From Ahniella affigens (GTDB taxonomy: Bacteria; Pseudomonadota; Gammaproteobacteria; Xanthomonadales; Ahniellaceae), in assembly GCF_003015185.1 (NCBI RefSeq), contig NZ_CP027860.1, positions 3,834,501 through 3,898,500 on the forward strand: DNA of 64,000 bases, read 5' to 3'. Below, piece after piece: positions 58,547-64,000 of this stretch. The notes under the pieces were generated by a model. That model was not told the DNA's origin and did not search any database. It worked only from the letters and a program-made list of their open reading frames with translations. The translations under genes were made by a program, and so were the position numbers. Every line of letters starts with the position of its first letter. Position 1 is the first letter of the stretch.

Positions 58547-60799
58547 TTATCGCCGGCAGATCGGCTGAGCCTCGCCAAAATGCGCGATGCAATAGTGCCG
58601 AAGCGTGTTCAGGTCATCCGGTGCTGGCACGTGTCCGGGCTGGACTAGCGCCGCCTCAGCCGACAACAGGCGAACTTCCAGCTCTGGCAGATTGATCCTT
58701 GCCGCCATGGGCTGATCGAGCCCCGCCTGAGTCACCAAATCCTTCGCCAGTGCCTGGCCAGACGCCAACTGCAAGGCTACCTGGGCCTGGGCGATGGCGC
58801 GGGCGATCGCATCGCCCTGCCCCGACATTCCGGCAACAGTATCCGCGGCGCGCTTGAGCAAGGGTTTGGCGCGTCCGTAGTCCCCAAGCTTGCGCCAGCT
58901 GTCGCCCTCGGTGTAATCGAGCCACACTCGGGCCGGGTGCGCGGCCGGCAACGGCGCCAGCAACGCCCGGCACGCATCGAAAGCTTGCGCTGCGCCGCGG
59001 GCGTTACCTGCCAACGCCTCAGTGAACGCGAGTGAATTCAACAGCGCCGCGCGTTCGGAATCGGCCATCGGCACCAGGGCGAGCGCCTGCTGCAACGCCG
59101 CGATGGACGCATCAAACCGGGCGGCATCGCGCTCGATAAAGCCCAGTACGCGCAGGCCTCGGCGCTGCAGTTCAGGCCGATTCAAGTCGGCGGCCATCAC
59201 CAGGCTCGCCTGGACTCGGGTTCTGGCGGCTTCGAATTGCACCAGTTCGGCCTCGACCGACGCCAAACGAAGGCCGAGGTCAATCCGCCGCACTGGCTGC
59301 CCGACTTCCAGGCGATCCAGTGCCAACTGGTAGGCATCGCGGGCCTTGGGCATGTCGCCCAGGCCGTAGTAACTGTCGCCGATACTGAGGGCGATCTGCG
59401 CCAGCGTGGCCGCATCGAGCGGTTCGGTCTGCAATCGCTGCCAGCCACGATCCAGAAGATCGATGGCGCGCAGCGGTTGACCAAGACTCTGCTCAGGCGC
59501 GGCCGCCTCAAAGAGCGACACCATGAACGCCCGCGACTGTTCGTTCGCTTCAGCTAACACGGCCGCTTCGCGCAATGCTGCCGTTTCGCGCCGACTGCTC
59601 AGCAACAGCAGACTGAGCGCAACGAGCACGCTGATGACGGTCGCGACGAGCAGCCCGACGGGCCAGCGATGTCGGATGAGCAACTTGCGCCAACGGTAGC
59701 CTGCGGAGTCTGGCCTGGCCTCGATCGGCAGTCCCTCCTGAAACCGCCGCAAATCGTCGGCCAGCGCCTGGGCGCTGGGATATCGACGACTGGGCTCGCG
59801 CGCGAGTGCTGTCAGCACGATCGTGTCCAAATCACCCGCCAATGATCGTGCCGACACCGGTCGCCCGCGGTTTCCGCGCTGCGCGATGATGCTTGGCGGC
59901 TCCGGGTCGGTCTCCGTGATGCGCTGCATGACATCATAGGCAGATTGCGCTGCCTCGTGCGGGCGCTCGCCGGTCAGCAACTCGAACAGCATGACGCCGA
60001 GCGCATAGAGATCGGTTGCGGTACTGACCGCCTCACCGCGAACTTGCTCCGGTGCCGCATACGCGATGGTCATGGGTGCCCGCGATTCGGTCAACGCCTC
60101 ACTGCCATCTAAAAGCTTGGCAATCCCGAAATCGAGCAACCGGATTTGACCTTGCTGATCCACGAGCACGTTTGCGGGCTTCAAGTCGCGATGCACGATC
60201 AAGTTCTGATGGGCCACATGCACGATTTCGCACAGGTGCCGAAACAAATTCAAGCGCGCATCGAGATTCAGGCCGCGCTCGCGAACGAAGCGATCAATCG
60301 GCAAGCCGTCGACCAACTCCATCGCATACCAGAGCCGACCGTGGCACTCCCCACCATCCAGAATGCGGGCGATAAAGGGATGCTCCAATCGAGCCAGCAG
60401 GCTGCGCTCGCGTTGAAACCGCTCGCGCGATTCGATCGACAGGTAGGCGTGGAGGCACTTCACGGCTACGCGCTGGCGAAACGCGTCGTCACGCTCAGCC
60501 AACCAGACGGTGCCCATGCCCCCTGCGCCGATCGTTCGGATCAAGCGAAACGGGCCCATTCGCGCGCCCGCTTCGGGCGACCATACGGACGCGGGCGCGG
60601 CAGGTTTGGATGGATCAACGAACTCGGATTCCGGCTCGGGCTCGGTCTCGGCGCTGCTGACGTGAAAAGCCGTCAGCAGATCGCGTAGCAGGTCGCGACG
60701 CTTGGGATCATCCGGGAACGCAGACGCGACGAATTGCGGTCGCAGTGATGGTTCCAGATCCACCGCTCGTCGCAACTGCTGAATCAGCAATGGGTCCAT
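58547..60799 (-). CDS. TPR-containing membrane Ser/Thr kinase (tandem paralogue A)
   Basis: This is a 750-residue protein. The N-terminal region of about 80 residues is followed by a complete kinase domain: GAGGMGTVW (91-99), VAVK Lys114, HRDLKPAN (203-210), DFGIAK (223-228) and APEQ (249-252). A membrane span lies at about 379-402, after the W-R-K-L-L-I-R-H-R juxtamembrane motif shared with the other two TPR kinases of this block. The C-terminal 350 residues are TPR-like helices. GAGGGTG lies about eight bases before the ATG at 60799. No sigma factor is adjacent. Kinase A and the next gene share long stretches of near-identical residues in the activation segment. Confidence 0.9.
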   Translation of the reverse strand: MDPLLIQQLRRAVDLEPSLRPQFVASAFPDDPKRRDLLRDLLTAFHVSSAETEPEPESEFVDPSKPAAPASVWSPEAGARMGPFRLIRTIGAGGMGTVWLAERDDAFRQRVAVKCLHAYLSIESRERFQRERSLLARLEHPFIARILDGGECHGRLWYAMELVDGLPIDRFVRERGLNLDARLNLFRHLCEIVHVAHQNLIVHRDLKPANVLVDQQGQIRLLDFGIAKLLDGSEALTESRAPMTIAYAAPEQVRGEAVSTATDLYALGVMLFELLTGERPHEAAQSAYDVMQRITETDPEPPSIIAQRGNRGRPVSARSLAGDLDTIVLTALAREPSRRYPSAQALADDLRRFQEGLPIEARPDSAGYRWRKLLIRHRWPVGLLVATVISVLVALSLLLLSSRRETAALREAAVLAEANEQSRAFMVSLFEAAAPEQSLGQPLRAIDLLDRGWQRLQTEPLDAATLAQIALSIGDSYYGLGDMPKARDAYQLALDRLEVGQPVRRIDLGLRLASVEAELVQFEAARTRVQASLVMAADLNRPELQRRGLRVLGFIERDAARFDASIAALQQALALVPMADSERAALLNSLAFTEALAGNARGAAQAFDACRALLAPLPAAHPARVWLDYTEGDSWRKLGDYGRAKPLLKRAADTVAGMSGQGDAIARAIAQAQVALQLASGQALAKDLVTQAGLDQPMAARINLPELEVRLLSAEAALVQPGHVPAPDDLNTLRHYCIAHFGEAQPICRR

Positions 60800-60989
60800 C
60801 AGTGCAACACCCTCGGGCGTCGGTGACGAACGCGACACCGAATGAGTCGGTCCTCAGGCATGGCCTAATCTCCGTGTGCGAATTGGCGTGTCTTGGCAAT
60901 ACGAGATGCGCCCCCACAATGGGGCAACCGTTTCTCTTAGATCTTGAACACGTCCAAACTCGACACGGGTTCCAATGCCCCGGATCGCC

Positions 60990-63785
60990 CTATTCAGCCC
61001 GTCCGCGCGAGCGGTCATCAGACCGCACTTGCGCGATCCAATCAGCCACTTCGCGGGTCAGCGCATGCTCGGGTCCCATCCGCTCGCGTCGTACGGCCAA
61101 GGCACGCTCAGCGAGCGGCAGCACCTCGGCCAGAGGGCGTTTCAACTCATGCAGCGTACGCGCATACTCGAAATGCGCCACCGCACAACGCGGCCCGCAG
61201 CCGGCACCCTCCCACTCCGGATTGACGACGGCTGGAGCGAGCAGTTCTCTTGCAAGTTCCGTTTGCCCAAGGTGGCGCTCGGCCCGGGCATACAAGGTGC
61301 GCGGCCAGAGCCCCATCGCGCTGCCAAAGCGCGCTTCTTGAATCGTCATGGCTTCCTTGAAGTCATTGCGCGCCTCGACCTGGCGGTGCAACTGCTCCAG
61401 CGCCAAACCGCGGGTCATCAAGTTGGCGGCCAGGGTGGGCAACGTCGTCGCGCGAGCGTGGACAATCAGCTGATCCAGAATCGGAAGCGCCTGATCAGCT
61501 TGGCCAAGTTCGCTCAATGCGCCCGCCAGATTGCCTTGCGTGGTCTGCACATACGGGTGGTCAGGCGCCAGCTTCGCTTCGAAGATTTCTAGTGCCTTCC
61601 GAAAGTGTGCCGCCGCCGCCGCATAGTCCGCCAGATTGTATTCGGTCAACGCCAATTGGCCGTAACTGACTGCCACTTTCGGGTGTTTGGGACCGTTCGT
61701 TCGGATGCGGTCTTTCAAGATTGATTCGTATACATCGCGAGCCGCTTTCAGATTCGCGGTGTCCGCAAAGTGAATGGCAAGTTCCGAGCGAACTGTCAGC
61801 GTTTGCGGATGATCGGCACCCAGCACTTTGGTGTGCCAAGCCACGGAATCGGCCAACAACGCCGCTGCGCCTTCCCGATCACCATTTTCACGCAGCGCTC
61901 GGCCGAGCATGCCATCGACTCGGGCGCGCCGGAGTTCGGATCGCTTGATGCCGTTCAGCAACTCGCGCGCCTCGCGGCCAGACTGCACCGCATCCGACCA
62001 ACGCCCTTCCGCCATTGCGATATCGGACGCGGTCTCCAGGGCCAAAGCCAGCGCATCGGGATCGGCAGGTTTGAGCAGTCGTGTCTCCGCCACCCACGCA
62101 TCAATCAGAACCCGAGCCTGTTTGATATCGCCACCTTCCTGTTCGAACAAGGCACGCGCGGGCAGGTAATCCATACGCGACGGATCATTCGCAGGCAGCT
62201 TACGAAAATCGGCATCAATTCGTTCAACCAATGCCCGGGCAGCCGGATAGTCACTCAGCGCGTTGTGCGCTTCCAGCATCGTCACTTGCAATGCGCGGCG
62301 GTCGACATCGCTGGCGGCTTCTAGATCGGCGTCTTTCGCGAGTGCCAATGCCTGCTCGAAATCGCCAAGATCCAAGTACACACGCGCCAGCGTACTGCGC
62401 AGTGCTGCCGCAACGGCTGGCTCAGCAGCCACTTCCGACAGCGCGTTATTGCTGCCGAGATCAAGGGCCTCACGCACCGTTAATACGACCCCACCATTCT
62501 GATCTGGGCCAGCAGCGGCCAGCAGCGTCCGCATGGCCGATCCGACCACTTCGGCGGTCTTTGCCGCGCGCTGCGCGCGCTCGGCTTCGGCGCGAGCGCG
62601 CGCCGCTTGCACGGACGACACGATCGCGCCGGTCAGAATTGACATCAATACCAACCCGGCAAGCGCTGCCGCGAGGCGATGGCGTTGCAACCACAACCTG
62701 AGGCGATACCAGCTGGAGTCGGGCCGCGCGCTGATCGGAAAGCCATCGCGAAAGCGGCGCAAGTCATCGGCCAACAGAGCCACCGAGGCATAGCGCCGCT
62801 CCGGCTTCCGTGCGAGTGCTTTGAGGGTGATGGTATCGAGATCTTCAGGTACCACCAGCGTGACCGGCAGCGTTTTCGCTTCACCACCGCCCGGCGCCTT
62901 GCTCGGCGGTTCGGGGTCGGTGTTCGCAATCTGATGCATCAGATTGACCGAGCTGCTGGCGCGATACGGCCGTTGTCCGGCCAGGAGCTCATACAGCAAG
63001 CCACCCAACGCGTAGACATCAGTAGCGACGGTCACCGCTTCCCCACTGATCTGCTCGGGCGCCGCATAAGCCAGCGTCATCGGCGCGCGGGTTTCGGTCA
63101 GTTGATCGGTATCGTCCAGCACTTTGGCAATCCCGAAGTCGAGCAACTTCACTCGACCGGTGCCGTCGACCAATACATTCGCCGGCTTGAGATCGCGATG
63201 CACGATCAGATGTTGATGCGCGTATTGCACGGCATCGCAAATCTGCAGGATCAAATCCAATCTTTGGCGCAGCGTGCTGGCTTCAGTCTGGACAAAGCGA
63301 TCGAGCGTTTGCCCGTCGACGTACTCCATTGCGTACCAGGGGACGCCGTTCCAGTCACCGCCATCAAGAATGCGACCGATATGAGGGTGCTGCAATCTCG
63401 CCAGCAGCGTGCGTTCGCGTTGAAAGCGTTGCAACAGACCGCGATGACCGGCGTGTAGCCATTTGATTGCGACGATTTGCGCGAACCCATCCGTTCGCTC
63501 CGCCAGCCACACGACACCCATCCCGCCGGCGCCCAATTCACGAACCAAGCGGAACGCCCCGACTTGCAAGCCCGGCTGCAAACTACTGAGCTGCGGCGAC
63601 GTACCGTGTTCGGCCGTTGGCGCAGCGGCAAGGCGCGAGACCTCCAGCTCCGATAGAGCGACGGCTTCCAGAATGGCCACCTCTGCTGACGGATCGCCTG
63701 GGCACGCAGACTGCACGTAGGCCACCCGCTCTGAGGCGGGCAGATCCAAGGCCTGCCGGATGACTAACACGTGCTCGGGTTTCAT
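60990..63785 (-). CDS. TPR-containing membrane Ser/Thr kinase (tandem paralogue B)
   Basis: This is a 931-residue protein. The kinase domain has GAGGMGVVW (85-93), VAIK Lys108, HRDLKPAN (196-203), DFGIAK (216-221) and APEQ (242-245), so it should be active. The membrane span is at about 371-392. The outer half holds ordinary TPR units, including R-G-L-A-L-E-Q-L-H-R-Q near the C terminus and kinesin-light-chain-like repeats with H-P-K-V-A-V-S-Y near 700. It is transcribed toward paralogue A, with 190 bases between them, and starts about 120 bases after the preceding partial gene. Confidence 0.9.
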   Translation of the reverse strand: MKPEHVLVIRQALDLPASERVAYVQSACPGDPSAEVAILEAVALSELEVSRLAAAPTAEHGTSPQLSSLQPGLQVGAFRLVRELGAGGMGVVWLAERTDGFAQIVAIKWLHAGHRGLLQRFQRERTLLARLQHPHIGRILDGGDWNGVPWYAMEYVDGQTLDRFVQTEASTLRQRLDLILQICDAVQYAHQHLIVHRDLKPANVLVDGTGRVKLLDFGIAKVLDDTDQLTETRAPMTLAYAAPEQISGEAVTVATDVYALGGLLYELLAGQRPYRASSSVNLMHQIANTDPEPPSKAPGGGEAKTLPVTLVVPEDLDTITLKALARKPERRYASVALLADDLRRFRDGFPISARPDSSWYRLRLWLQRHRLAAALAGLVLMSILTGAIVSSVQAARARAEAERAQRAAKTAEVVGSAMRTLLAAAGPDQNGGVVLTVREALDLGSNNALSEVAAEPAVAAALRSTLARVYLDLGDFEQALALAKDADLEAASDVDRRALQVTMLEAHNALSDYPAARALVERIDADFRKLPANDPSRMDYLPARALFEQEGGDIKQARVLIDAWVAETRLLKPADPDALALALETASDIAMAEGRWSDAVQSGREARELLNGIKRSELRRARVDGMLGRALRENGDREGAAALLADSVAWHTKVLGADHPQTLTVRSELAIHFADTANLKAARDVYESILKDRIRTNGPKHPKVAVSYGQLALTEYNLADYAAAAAHFRKALEIFEAKLAPDHPYVQTTQGNLAGALSELGQADQALPILDQLIVHARATTLPTLAANLMTRGLALEQLHRQVEARNDFKEAMTIQEARFGSAMGLWPRTLYARAERHLGQTELARELLAPAVVNPEWEGAGCGPRCAVAHFEYARTLHELKRPLAEVLPLAERALAVRRERMGPEHALTREVADWIAQVRSDDRSRGRAE

Positions 63786-63904
63786 GGGTGCGAGGATACC
63801 GCGCCGCGGAACGCATCCGTTACGCCGTCAAACATGGCGTGATGGATTGCTCGATCCGAGGGGCGCGGCCGGTGGCCCGGACCGCGCACCATTCAGAGCC
63901 GACG

Positions 63905-64000
63905 TCAGCGCAGATCAACCGACTGCAAGCGCGTTTCGTCGCCTTCCGATTGAACCGTCCACGTGAGGATCGGTTCGTCGTCGTCCGAAAGCCAGTCGGA
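63905..64000 (-). CDS. C-terminal end of an unidentified gene
   Basis: The last 31 codons of a minus-strand gene entering from the right edge read SDWLSDDDEPILTWTVQSEG and end in S-V-D-L-R. The stretch is acidic, then beta-like, with no recognisable family. It lies upstream of kinase paralogue B on the same strand and could be part of the same transcript. Confidence 0.5.
   Translation of the reverse strand, partial: SDWLSDDDEPILTWTVQSEGDETRLQSVDLR

Overview
The window reads as chromosomal DNA from a GC-rich gammaproteobacterium of the Xanthomonadales/Lysobacterales. The evidence is a carB-greA-rpfE-recJ cluster (rpfE is known from the xanthomonad rpf region), an asd-fimV-truA-trpF order, a FimV homologue, an ECF sigma factor paired with a Ser/Thr kinase, and a REP-like inverted-repeat element of a type I associate with this order. 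Genus cannot be fixed from sequence alone; a Rhodanobacteraceae- or Ahniella-like lineage is only a guess. No prophage, insertion sequence, CRISPR array, rRNA or tRNA was seen.

Layout. 0-1 kb: the 5' end of an EF-P-like gene and an SDR dehydrogenase. 1-5.5 kb: a three-gene, 4-bp-overlapping operon of a small secreted protein, a secreted beta-helix protein with a C-terminal sorting-type tail, and a membrane Ser/Thr kinase fused to an FGE-sulfatase-like domain. 5.5-12.8 kb: a SleB-like hydrolase, then the leftward operon carB-greA-rpfE-recJ, with carA absent beside carB. 13-16.7 kb: a membrane protein, a cNMP-binding/rhodanese protein, an alpha/beta hydrolase and an N-formylglutamate amidohydrolase-like gene. 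16.7-19.8 kb: gcvP behind a tandem glycine riboswitch. 20-27 kb: a DUF2058 protein and a leftward exopolysaccharide export operon (beta-barrel, Wza, Wzc/BY-kinase, a CpsB-like protein without its metal ligands, a membrane protein, slyX). 27.6-29.8 kb: a hypothetical gene, psd and a SCO gene. 29.8-37.8 kb: prmB-aroC, asd, fimV, truA-trpF. 38-43 kb: a CNNM/CorC transporter, ExoD, a propeller protein, cytochrome b561, a Mth938-like protein and YhbY. 43-46.5 kb: rlmE, ftsH and an M15 peptidase. 46.6-64 kb: a signalling and surface block on the minus strand with an ECF sigma factor coupled to a TPR kinase, a surface protein of about 2520 residues (DUF11, SdrD-B and GEVED repeats, IPTL-like tail), an SH3-like secreted protein and two tandem paralogous TPR kinases.

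How the parts fit. Most of the window is housekeeping: translation factors, pyrimidine, glycine, chorismate and tryptophan metabolism, phospholipid synthesis, proteolysis and DNA repair. The accessory themes are the cell surface (EPS export, two proteins with sorting-type tails, FimV, peptidoglycan hydrolases) and eukaryotic-type Ser/Thr phosphorylation (four kinases). The most unusual items are the degenerate CpsB-like protein next to a Tyr-rich BY-kinase, the kinase/ECF/giant-protein block, and the kinase-FGE operon with two secreted partners.
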